NCBI RefSeq assembly: GCF_001879105.1
Contig: NZ_MLCF01000056.1
Coordinates: 1 to 49,149 of the forward strand
Length of the DNA stretch: 49,149 bases
Reading direction: 5' to 3'
Source: Mangrovactinospora gilvigrisea
GTDB taxonomy: Bacteria > Actinomycetota > Actinomycetes > Streptomycetales > Streptomycetaceae
Both the position numbers and the translations under genes were made by a program. Below, piece by piece: positions 15,206-22,683 of the stretch (the stretch's first letter is position 1; every line of letters starts with the position of its first letter). The notes under the pieces were generated by a model that saw only the letters and a program-made list of their open reading frames with translations, was not told the origin of the DNA and made no database searches.

Positions 15206-17416
15206 GTGAGCGAGAGGCGGTTGTACGCCGAGCAGGTCGAGCGGGACGAGGGCGCCCGGCTCCACCGCCAGGCGTCCCCGGCGACCCCTGACGCAGCACC
15301 CGAGCACGGGCCGATGGAGGTCGGAGCGCTGGCCGCCGAGGCGCTCTTCGGCCAGTCCCCGGTCGGCTTCGCGCTGTTCGACACCGCGCTGCGGGTGATC
15401 CGCGTCAACGACCAGTTCGCCGCGCTCGACGGCATACCCGCCGCCGAGCACCCCGGGCTGGCCGCCCACGACCTGCTGCCCGGCCAGGAGGCCGACCGGC
15501 TGCACGCCGCGCTGCGCCGCGTCAACGACAGCGGCACGCCCGTCACCCAGCTCCGGGTGGTGGGCCGCGGCCGCTGGGCGCTGTCCCTGTACCGGCTCAA
15601 CGACGCGGGCGGCGGACCCGCCGGCGTCGCCGCGATGGCCGTCGATGTCACCGGGCAGCAGCGCGCCGAGCGCGAGGCCGCCCGCGCCCGCCGCAACCTC
15701 GCCCTCATCAACGACGCCGCCACCCACATCGGTTCGACGCTCGACCTGGAGACCACCGCCCGCGAGCTGCTGGACGTCGCCGTCCCGCACTTCTGCGACC
15801 TGGCCTCCGTCGACCTCTACAGCGCCCTGCTGGCCGGCGACGACACCCCCGGCGCGGGCGGCACGGCGGCCCCCGGCGAGGTCCGCCGGGTGGCGGGCGC
15901 CTCCGCGGTGGCCGGCGCCGGCCGCGGCCCGATCGACGTCGGCGGCACCCGCGTCTACCCGGCCGAGACCCCCTACGCCCGCGCGCTCGCCTCCGGGCGC
16001 ACGGCCGTGCTCCCCGAGGAGGGCGAGCACGCCGACAACCTGGACGGCATCATCCAGTCCACCCTGGTGGTGCCGATGGCCGCCCGCGGCACGGTGCTCG
16101 GGCTGGTGCTCTTCTCCCGCACCAAGGGCAGCGAGCCGTTCAGCGAGCGCGACATGCTGCTCGCCGAGGAGCTCGCCTCCCGGGCCGCGGTCTGCCTCGA
16201 CAACGCCCGGCTGTACCGGAGGGAGCACGAGCGGGCGCTGCTGCTGCAGCGCAGCCTCCTGCCGCCTGGCCGGCCGGCAGCCTCCGGGCTCTCCATCGCC
16301 TGCCGCTACCTGCCCGGCTCGACCGCGAGCGAGGTGGGCGGCGACTGGTTCGACGTCATCCCGCTGCCCGGCCACCGCACCGCGCTGGTGGTCGGCGACG
16401 TGATGGGGCGCGGGCTGCGCGCCGCCGTCTCGATGGGCCAACTCCGCACCGCGGTGCGGACGCTGGCGATGCTCGACCTGGAGCCCGCCGAGGTGCTCGC
16501 CGCGCTGGACGAGATCGCCCGGGGACTGGCGGATCCGCCGACGCTGCCGGGGCCGGCGCGGGGCGGCGACGCGGGCGGCGGGCCGTCCCGCCCGGCCCAG
16601 GAGAACCCCGAGGACCTCTCCGAGATCTACCTCGCCACCTGCGTCTACGCGGTCTACGACCCGGTTACGCGGCGCTGCACCTTCGCCAACGCGGGCCACC
16701 TCCCGCCGGTGGTGGTGCGCCCCGACGACCCGCCGCTGATGCTCGACCTGCCGTCCGGGCTGCCGCTCGGCGTGGGCGCGGGCGGCGAGCCGTTCGAGGA
16801 GGTCGACATAGAGCTCCCGGACGGGGCGCTGCTCGCCCTCTACACGGACGGGCTGGTGGAGTCGCGCAACCACGCGCTGGAGGACGGCCTCAACCTGCTG
16901 CGCCGCTCGCTGGCGGCGCCGGCGCGGGATCTGGAGGACGTCTGCGACCACGTGCTGGGCGCGCTCCACCCGCACCACGGCGAGGACGACACCGCGCTGC
17001 TGATGGCCCGCATCGACGCGCTGGCGGACGACGCGGTCGGCGACTGGACGCTTCCGCCGCAGGCGCCGTCGGTCTCCAAGGCACGCGAGCTGACCCGGGT
17101 GTGGCTCTCCGAGCGGGGGCTGGACGACCTGGTCGACGTCGCGGAGCTGCTGGTGAGCGAGCTGGTGACGAACGCGCTGCGGCACGGGTACGGGGACATC
17201 CGCCTGCGGCTGCTGCGGGATCGGTCGATCGTGTGCGAGGTGTGGGACTCGGCGCTGGCGCAGCCGCGGCAGCGCCGGGCCCGGGCGACGGACGAGGGCG
17301 GGCGCGGCCTTCAGCTGGTGGGCATGCTCGCCGACCGGTGGGGCTCGCGGCGCACCCCGCGCGGCAAGACCGTCTGGTTCGAACTCGCCCTCCCCTCCAC
17401 GGTCCTGGTCGGCTGA
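15206..17416 (+). CDS. PAS-GAF-SpoIIE (PP2C) phosphatase with C-terminal HATPase domain
   Basis: A 736-aa cytosolic signalling protein. In order it has a PAS domain (about 45-155, starting near F-G-Q-S-P-V-G-F), a GAF domain (about 175-340) and a SpoIIE/RsbU-type Ser/Thr phosphatase. The phosphatase (about 360-605) shows V-G-G-D-W-F-D and V-G-D-V-M-G-R-G metal-binding segments. Last comes an anti-sigma-type HATPase domain (about 625-730) with the N box E-L-V-T-N-A-L-R-H-G and G box E-G-G-R-G-L. Such proteins combine anti-anti-sigma phosphatase and anti-sigma kinase activities and act in partner-switching control of sigma-B-like factors. The GTG at 15206 follows GGAAGGGG. No partner anti-sigma antagonist lies nearby, so targets are encoded elsewhere. 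It converges on sdhB across a 1-kb repeat region. Confidence 0.9.
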   Translation: MSERRLYAEQVERDEGARLHRQASPATPDAAPEHGPMEVGALAAEALFGQSPVGFALFDTALRVIRVNDQFAALDGIPAAEHPGLAAHDLLPGQEADRLHAALRRVNDSGTPVTQLRVVGRGRWALSLYRLNDAGGGPAGVAAMAVDVTGQQRAEREAARARRNLALINDAATHIGSTLDLETTARELLDVAVPHFCDLASVDLYSALLAGDDTPGAGGTAAPGEVRRVAGASAVAGAGRGPIDVGGTRVYPAETPYARALASGRTAVLPEEGEHADNLDGIIQSTLVVPMAARGTVLGLVLFSRTKGSEPFSERDMLLAEELASRAAVCLDNARLYRREHERALLLQRSLLPPGRPAASGLSIACRYLPGSTASEVGGDWFDVIPLPGHRTALVVGDVMGRGLRAAVSMGQLRTAVRTLAMLDLEPAEVLAALDEIARGLADPPTLPGPARGGDAGGGPSRPAQENPEDLSEIYLATCVYAVYDPVTRRCTFANAGHLPPVVVRPDDPPLMLDLPSGLPLGVGAGGEPFEEVDIELPDGALLALYTDGLVESRNHALEDGLNLLRRSLAAPARDLEDVCDHVLGALHPHHGEDDTALLMARIDALADDAVGDWTLPPQAPSVSKARELTRVWLSERGLDDLVDVAELLVSELVTNALRHGYGDIRLRLLRDRSIVCEVWDSALAQPRQRRARATDEGGRGLQLVGMLADRWGSRRTPRGKTVWFELALPSTVLVG

Positions 17417-17435
17417 CCCCCCGCCCCACGTCCTA

Positions 17436-18409
17436 GCCGCCCCTCCGCCCCGGCACCCCACCCGCCCACCGGCGCCAGGTCCGGCTGCCATCCCACGGGC
17501 TCCCTCCCGCGTGCGGCCCGGCCGGCTCTGCCGCCCAGCGTCGCCAGTTCCGCTGCCGCCCATACACCCCCGCAGCGCTTCGCGCGCGGCCGCCGGTGTC
17601 GGCACCGCCACGTTCACTCCGGGTCGGTTGCCCGCGGCCGTCCTCGCGGCGCTTAGCGCGCGGACGGGGGGCTACCGACGGTGTCGGTACCGTGACGTCG
17701 GCTTCGGGTTGGTTGCCTTCGGCGGGCGTCGTGGCGGTTCGCGCGCGACCAAGACCCTGAGGCCGCCCGCCGGCTCTGCCGCCTCGCAGCACTTCGCGCG
17801 CGGCGAGGACCATGCGGCTGGCCGCCGGCTCTGCCGCCTCGCGCGCGGCCTCTGCTGCCGCCCGTCGGCTCTGCCGCTCCGCGGCGCTTCGCGCGCGGAC
17901 GGGGGGGGGCTACCGACGGTGTCGGTATCGTGACGTCGGCTTCGGGTTGGTTGCCTTCGGCGGGCCTCGCGGCGGTCCGCGCGCGACCAAGACCCTGAGG
18001 CCGCCCGCCGGTTCTGCTGCCTCGCGGCGCCTCGCGCGCGGCGAGGACTCTGCTGCCGCCCGTCGGCCCTGCCGCCTCGCGGCGCTTCGTGCGCGGTCAG
18101 GACTCTGCTGCCGCCTCGCGGCGGTCCGTGCGCGGCCAGGACCCTGCTGCCGCCCGTCGGCTCTACCTCGCTCCGCGGCCCACGCGGCCCGCCGCTGGTT
18201 CTGCCGCCTCGTGGCGGTCCGCGGGCGGGCCGGGGGGCTCTTGACGGTCCCGACACCGCGTCTCCACTCCGGGGCGGGTGTCCTCGGCGCCCTGCCGCCC
18301 CCCCCGCGTGCGGTCCCGGCGGCACCGCCGCGCCGCGTGGAGCCCGGGGGGTGGCGGCGGTGTCGGCACCGCGCCGGACTCGGGTGGGGTGCCGGGGCGG
18401 AGGGGCGGC
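17436..18409. repeat. Gene-free repeat array bounded by a perfect 29-bp inverted repeat
   Basis: Bases 17436-17464 and 18381-18409 are exact inverted copies, 19 and 15 bases from the stops of the two convergent genes. Between them two degenerate families alternate. Family A (core GCCGCCTCGCGGCG then CTTCGCGCGCGG) appears about eight times, near 17570, 17645, 17771, 17828, 17875, 18010, 18070 and 18205. Family B (core GGTGTCGGCACCG followed by CTCCGGGT-like sequence) appears five times, near 17593, 17680, 17918, 18246 and 18359. A longer unit at 17646-17810 recurs at 17881-18048 with about 93 percent identity and a 3-base length change in its G-run. TACCGACGGTGTCGGTA, a perfect hairpin, occurs in both copies. 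No frame here has convincing coding character. Confidence 0.75.
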
Positions 18410-18424
18410 GGGGAGGGACCGGAC

Positions 18425-19180
18425 TCAGCCGGTGCGGCGGCGGATCTTGGAGCCGAGCCACACCAGCGGGTCGTACTTGCGGTCCACCGCCCGCTCCTTG
18501 AGCGGGATCAGCGCGTTGTCGGTGATGTGGATGTGCTCCGGGCACACCTCCGTGCAGCACTTGGTGATGTTGCAGTACCCGAGCCCGTGCTCCTCCTGCG
18601 CCTCCTCCGCCCGCCGCTTCCGCGCGTCCAGCGGATGCATCTCCAGCTCCGCCTGCCGCATCAGGAACCGCGGGCCGGCGAACGCCGCCTTGTTCTCCTC
18701 GTGGTCCCGCACCACATGGCAGGTGTTCTGGCACAGGAAGCACTCGATGCACTTGCGGAACTCCTGCGACCGCTGCACATCCTCCTGCGCCATCCGGTAC
18801 TCGCCCGCCGCCACGCCCTCCGGCGGCTGGAAGGACGGGATCTCCCGCGCCTTCTCGTAGTTGAAGGAGACGTCCGTCACCAGGTCCTTGATGACCGGGA
18901 ACGTCCGCATCGGCGTGATCGTCACCGTCTCCTCGGGGGAGAACGTCGACATCCTCGTCATGCACATCAGCCGCGGCCGCCCGTTCACCTCCGCGCTGCA
19001 CGAACCGCACTTGCCGGCCTTGCAGTTCCAGCGCACCGCGAGGTCCGGCGTCTGGGTGGCCTGGAGGCGGTGGACGATGTCCAGCACCACCTCGCCCTCG
19101 TTCACCTCGACCTCGTAGTCCGTCAGCTCCCCGCCCGCCTCGTCGCCCCGCCAGACCCGGAACCGCGCCTGATAGCTCAT
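18425..19180 (-). CDS. sdhB: Succinate dehydrogenase iron-sulfur subunit
   Basis: A 251-aa electron-transfer subunit of succinate dehydrogenase, peripheral on the inner membrane. The N-terminal ferredoxin domain binds [2Fe-2S] through C-K-A-G-K-C-G-S-C and a fourth Cys in R-L-M-C. The C-terminal domain has C-I-E-C-F-L-C-Q-N-T-C and C-C-T-E-V-C-P-E-H for the [4Fe-4S] and [3Fe-4S] clusters. The start M-S-Y-Q-A-R-F overlaps the sdhA stop in an ATGA junction; upstream in-frame codons lie inside sdhA. It is the last gene of the operon. Spacing and order (membrane subunit, flavoprotein, iron-sulfur) match the actinobacterial Sdh1 type rather than the classical sdhCDAB order. Confidence 0.93.
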   Translation of the reverse strand: MSYQARFRVWRGDEAGGELTDYEVEVNEGEVVLDIVHRLQATQTPDLAVRWNCKAGKCGSCSAEVNGRPRLMCMTRMSTFSPEETVTITPMRTFPVIKDLVTDVSFNYEKAREIPSFQPPEGVAAGEYRMAQEDVQRSQEFRKCIECFLCQNTCHVVRDHEENKAAFAGPRFLMRQAELEMHPLDARKRRAEEAQEEHGLGYCNITKCCTEVCPEHIHITDNALIPLKERAVDRKYDPLVWLGSKIRRRTG

Positions 19181-21129
19181 TCCTGCCCCTCCGCGTCCTC
19201 CGAGCTGTAGTGCTGCAGCTCCTCGTCCGTCAGATACTTCTGCAGCTCCTCGGCGTCGAAGAGCTCCATCAGGTCGCGCCGCATCGCCGGGTTCGGACGG
19301 GGCGTCACCTCCGCCGTCTCCGCGCCGGCGGCGAGCCGGCAGATCAGCAGCTTGCGCCGCCACTCCCGGTCCATCGTCGGGAAGTCGTCGCGGGTGTGCC
19401 CGCCGCGGCTCTCCGTCCGCGTCAGCGCGGCCCGCGCCACGCACTCGCTGACCAGCAGCATGTTCCGCAGGTCCAGCGCCAGGTGCCAGCCCGGGTTGAA
19501 CTGCCGGTGGCCCTCCACCACAGCCTGCTTGGCCCGCGCCCGCAACCGCGCCAGCCGCTGCAGCGCCTCCCGCATCTCCGGCTCCCGCCGGATGATGCCG
19601 ACCAGGTCGTTCATGGTCTGCTGGAGCTCGGTGTGCAGGGTGTACGGATTCTCCGGCGGGCCGCCGCCCTCCGGGGGGCCGTCCGGCTCGACCATCTCCG
19701 CCAGCCCGAAGGGGCGCAGCGCCTCCTCGGCGGCCGCGTCCACCGCCTGCTGGCCGACCACCGGGCGGTCCGCGCCGATGCCGCCCGCGTACTCGGCCGC
19801 GTGCAGCCCCGCCCGCCGGCCGAAGACCAGCAGGTCGGAGAGGGAGTTGCCGCCCAGCCGGTTGGAGCCGTGCATCCCGCCGGCCACCTCGCCCGCGGCA
19901 TAGAGCCCGGGGACGTCCTCGGCCTGCGCGGTGTCCGGGTCGACGGCCACCCCGCCCATCACGTAGTGGCAGGTGGGGCCGACCTCCATCGGCTCTGCGG
20001 TGATGTCGACGTCCGCCAGCTCCAGGAACTGATGGTGCATCGAGGGCAGCCGCCGCTTGATCTCCTCGGCCGGCATCCGCGTCGAGACGTCCAGGAAGAC
20101 GCCGCCGTGCGGGGAGCCGCGCCCCTCCTTGACCTCGTTGTTGATGGCGCGCGCCACCTCGTCGCGGGGCAGCAGCTCGGGCGGGCGGCGGTTGTTGTCC
20201 GGGTCGGCGTACCAGCGGTCGGCCTCGTCCGGCCCTTGCGCGTACTGGGACTTGAAGACGTCCGGGATGTACTTGAACATGAACCGGTCGCCCTCGGAGT
20301 TGCGCAGCACCCCGCCGTCGCCGCGCACCGACTCGGTGACCAGGATGCCCTTGACGCTCGGCGGCCAGACCATGCCGGTGGGGTGGAACTGGACGAACTC
20401 CATGTTCATCAGCGGCGCCCCGGCGAGCAGCGCCAGCGCGTGCCCGTCCCCGGTGTACTCCCAGGAGTTGGAGGTCACCTTGAAGGACTTGCCGATGCCG
20501 CCGGTGGCCAGCACCACGGCCGGCGCCTCGATGGTGAAGAACCGTCCCGTCTCGCGGGCGTAGCCGAAGACCCCGGCCACCCGAGAACCGTCCTTCAGGA
20601 TCCGGGTGACGGTGTGCTCGGCGAAGACCTTGATCCGCGCCTCGGGATCGCCGAACTCCCGCTCGTCCTGCTGCTGGAGCGCGACCACCTGCTGCTGGAG
20701 GGTGCGGATCAGCTCCAGCCCGGTGCGGTCGCCGACATGGGCGAGGCGCGGGTACTCGTGGCCGCCGAAGTTGCGCTGCGAGATGCGGCCGTCCTTGGTG
20801 CGGTCGAAGAGCGCGCCCCAGGTCTCCAGCTCCCAGACGCGGTCCGGCGCCTCCCGGGCGTGCAGCTCGGCCATCCGGAAGTGGTTGAGGAACTTGCCGC
20901 CGCGCATCGTGTCGCGGAAGTGGACCTGCCAGTTGTCGTTGCTGTTGACGTTGCCCATGGAGGCGGCGATGCCGCCCTCGGCCATCACCGTATGGGCCTT
21001 GCCGAAGAGGGACTTGCAGATGATCGCGGTGCGCATGCCGTGCGCGCGGGCCTCGATCGCGGCGCGCAGGCCGGCCCCGCCGGCACCGATCACGACCACG
21101 TCGTAGGTGTGGCGTTCCGCCTCGGTCAT
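19177..21129 (-). CDS. sdhA: Succinate dehydrogenase flavoprotein subunit
   Basis: A 650-aa FAD-binding catalytic subunit that oxidises succinate to fumarate. The N-terminal dinucleotide loop V-I-G-A-G-G-A-G-L is at about residue 13, and K-A-H-T-V-M-A-E-G-G near 43 carries the His usually linked covalently to FAD. The substrate region H-P-T-G-M near 249 and the Arg-containing E-S-V-R-G-D-G-G near 268 fit the family. The C-terminal helical domain is long, as in the Sdh1 group. It lies between the membrane subunit (38 bases upstream) and sdhB (overlapping by four bases). By analogy to mycobacterial Sdh1 it probably feeds electrons to menaquinone. Confidence 0.94.
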   Translation of the reverse strand: MTEAERHTYDVVVIGAGGAGLRAAIEARAHGMRTAIICKSLFGKAHTVMAEGGIAASMGNVNSNDNWQVHFRDTMRGGKFLNHFRMAELHAREAPDRVWELETWGALFDRTKDGRISQRNFGGHEYPRLAHVGDRTGLELIRTLQQQVVALQQQDEREFGDPEARIKVFAEHTVTRILKDGSRVAGVFGYARETGRFFTIEAPAVVLATGGIGKSFKVTSNSWEYTGDGHALALLAGAPLMNMEFVQFHPTGMVWPPSVKGILVTESVRGDGGVLRNSEGDRFMFKYIPDVFKSQYAQGPDEADRWYADPDNNRRPPELLPRDEVARAINNEVKEGRGSPHGGVFLDVSTRMPAEEIKRRLPSMHHQFLELADVDITAEPMEVGPTCHYVMGGVAVDPDTAQAEDVPGLYAAGEVAGGMHGSNRLGGNSLSDLLVFGRRAGLHAAEYAGGIGADRPVVGQQAVDAAAEEALRPFGLAEMVEPDGPPEGGGPPENPYTLHTELQQTMNDLVGIIRREPEMREALQRLARLRARAKQAVVEGHRQFNPGWHLALDLRNMLLVSECVARAALTRTESRGGHTRDDFPTMDREWRRKLLICRLAAGAETAEVTPRPNPAMRRDLMELFDAEELQKYLTDEELQHYSSEDAEGQE

Positions 21130-21166
21130 GGTGTGGGGAGCTCCAGACGATGTGGGGGAGGGTCGT

Positions 21167-22024
21167 TCAGAAGAAGCGGGGGTCGGCGAACGCGCCGCTG
21201 GAGACGAGGTAGATGTAGAAGTCGGCGAAGCCGACCATGAACAGCGACGTCCAGGCGAGCAGCATGTGGCGGTTGTTGAGCACGCCGATCCAGCCCCAGA
21301 GCTTGTAGCGCACCGGGTGCTTCGAGAAGTGCCGGAGCCGGCCGCCGACGATGTGCCGGCAGGAGTGGCAGGAGAGGGTGTACGTCCACAGCAGGCCCGC
21401 GTTGACCAGAAGCACCAGGGTGCCGAGGCCGGCGTGGCCCCAACTGCCGTGCTTGTCGCGGAAGGCGAGGACGAGGTCCCAGGTGAGGATGACCGCCACG
21501 ATCGTCGACAGGTACAGGAAGTACCGGTGGACGTTCTGCAGGATCAGCGGGAAGCGGGTCTCGCCGCTGTACGTGGCGTGCGGCTCGGCGACCGCGCAGG
21601 CCGGGGGCGAGGACCAGAAGGCCCGGTAGTAGGCCTTGCGGTAGTAGTAGCAGGTCATCCGGAAGCCGAGCGGGACGATCAGGATGATGACGGCCGGGCT
21701 CAGCGGCCACCAGGACCCGAAGATCGGCCAGCGCGCGCCGCCGGGCATCGCCGGGCACGAGGAGGCGAGGCAGGGGGAGTAGAACGGCGAGATGTAGGGC
21801 TCGCTGTAGTAGTGGCTCCCGGCGAACGCCCGCCAGGTGGCGTAGACGATGAAGGCGAGCAGCCCGGCGGCGGTGGCCGCGGGGGGCAGCCACCAGCGGT
21901 CGGTGCGCAGGTGGCGGACCGTCAGCGCGGCGCGCCGCGGCGAGAAGACCCCGCCCGGCGGACGCCGCTGCGGGGGGAGGGTGCTGCTGTCGCTCTGCCG
22001 GTTCGTTTCTGTGTCGGCGCTCAA
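21167..22024 (-). CDS. sdhC: Succinate dehydrogenase membrane subunit, Sdh1 type
   Basis: A 285-aa integral membrane anchor with five predicted helices (about 47-66, 105-125, 168-188, 202-220 and 256-280). It does not resemble classical SdhC/SdhD pairs; one protein does the work. Conserved marks are T-C-Y-Y-Y-R-K-A-Y-Y-R near residue 124 and C219-H-S-C222-R-H224 near the end of helix four. Mycobacterial Sdh1 has been reported, as I recall, to hold a membrane-embedded Rieske-type [2Fe-2S] cluster in this subunit. The Cys/His cluster here could supply its ligands, but that is inferred. It is preceded by a small coiled-coil gene after a 110-base gap holding a palindromic repeat. No haem-binding His pair of the usual kind is obvious. 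Confidence 0.88.
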   Translation of the reverse strand: MSADTETNRQSDSSTLPPQRRPPGGVFSPRRAALTVRHLRTDRWWLPPAATAAGLLAFIVYATWRAFAGSHYYSEPYISPFYSPCLASSCPAMPGGARWPIFGSWWPLSPAVIILIVPLGFRMTCYYYRKAYYRAFWSSPPACAVAEPHATYSGETRFPLILQNVHRYFLYLSTIVAVILTWDLVLAFRDKHGSWGHAGLGTLVLLVNAGLLWTYTLSCHSCRHIVGGRLRHFSKHPVRYKLWGWIGVLNNRHMLLAWTSLFMVGFADFYIYLVSSGAFADPRFF

Positions 22025-22054
22025 CGGATCTCTTTCCCGAATACGGCTGGACGT

Positions 22055-22068
22055 GCCCCTTCAGGGGC
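22055..22068. repeat. Palindromic intergenic repeat
   Basis: GCCCCTTCAGGGGC forms a perfect 6-bp hairpin. It is followed by the GCGGGGCTGCGGC stretch and further GC palindromes to about 22110. It resembles a dispersed intergenic repeat I recall from many Streptomyces genomes. It sits between the small coiled-coil gene and sdhC. Confidence 0.6.
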
Positions 22069-22134
22069 GCGGGGCTGCGGCAGCTGTGCGGCTCCGCCGC
22101 GTGGGCGCGAGTGACCCAGCGGAACCTGCACCGT

Positions 22135-22368
22135 CTAAGTCACCTCGCGCCGACCGATCCCCTCGTCGTCCACGTCCCTCCAGAGCGCGGGATCGTAGGG
22201 AGCGTCAGGTACGTGGATGACGTCCTCGGGGGGACGCGCCTGCGAGGGCACCACGCCTGGGGGCAAGCGACGCGTCAACGCGTCCAGCTCCGCACGGAGC
22301 CGCGCGACCGCGCGCTCGACGTGTTCCAGGTCCCTGCGGGCGGCGTACACGTCGTCCTGTAGCGACAC
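22135..22368 (-). CDS. Small coiled-coil protein upstream of sdhC
   Basis: A 77-aa protein of unknown function. Residues 1-35 are a strongly charged heptad-like helix (D-D-V-Y-A-A-R-R-D-L-E-H-V-E-R onward), followed by an acidic Pro-rich tail with P-Y-D-P-A-L-W. GTG at 22368 is preceded on the minus strand by AAGGTG about ten bases away. It is the first gene of the Sdh transcription unit and might be an accessory or regulatory protein for it, though only position supports that. The high density of charged residues and good codon use make chance coding unlikely. Confidence 0.62.
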   Translation of the reverse strand: MSLQDDVYAARRDLEHVERAVARLRAELDALTRRLPPGVVPSQARPPEDVIHVPDAPYDPALWRDVDDEGIGRREVT

Positions 22369-22484
22369 GAGGTGCTCACCTTCTCCGTCGAATGTGAGGC
22401 AAATGTGGTGCGGATCACTCAGGTCTTCGGCGGAGCCGAGTCTCTCGCGGCGAAAGGTCCCTGCGAAAGGGGTTCGGACATGTT

Positions 22485-22576
22485 GATCACGGATCTGGCT
22501 GATCTGTTATCGATCGCACGAGATCGTCGTCTGATGATCTTTTGATCCGGTGTGAAGCTGGTCCGATCCGGTGATC
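22485..22576. promoter_or_regulatory. Promoter region with a cluster of nine GATC sites
   Basis: GATC occurs at 22485, 22492, 22501, 22512, 22522, 22536, 22544, 22565 and 22573. This AT-richer stretch lies in the 315 bases between the divergent coiled-coil gene and the peptide-binding lipoprotein. Several copies sit in TGATC or CGATC context with spacings near 7-14 bases. The rest of 22369-22683 holds nothing else I recognise except the ribosome site at 22673-22678. Confidence 0.5.
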
Positions 22577-22683
22577 CCGGCGGCGGGATGCGGGGTGTCT
22601 CCCGCGGACGCGCCGCGGACAAGCGCACGGTGGCCGACGGAAGAGCACCCACCGAAGATCATTTTTTCCGTCGGGAGGATCCT

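Noticed and set aside
15206..17416. Phosphatase and HATPase parts as two genes with a frameshift.
   Set aside because: The frame is continuous with no in-frame stop and the domain order is known for this family.
17521..18240. CRISPR array reading of the repeat region.
   Set aside because: Repeats are degenerate, of unequal length and spacing, with no unique spacers and no cas genes.
17672..18325. Minus-strand reading frame of 217 codons inside the repeat array, with repeated R-V-L-x-A-H-G-P-P-R-like text.
   Set aside because: Its repeats follow the DNA periodicity, there is no ribosome site or domain, and the composition is that of GC-rich non-coding DNA.
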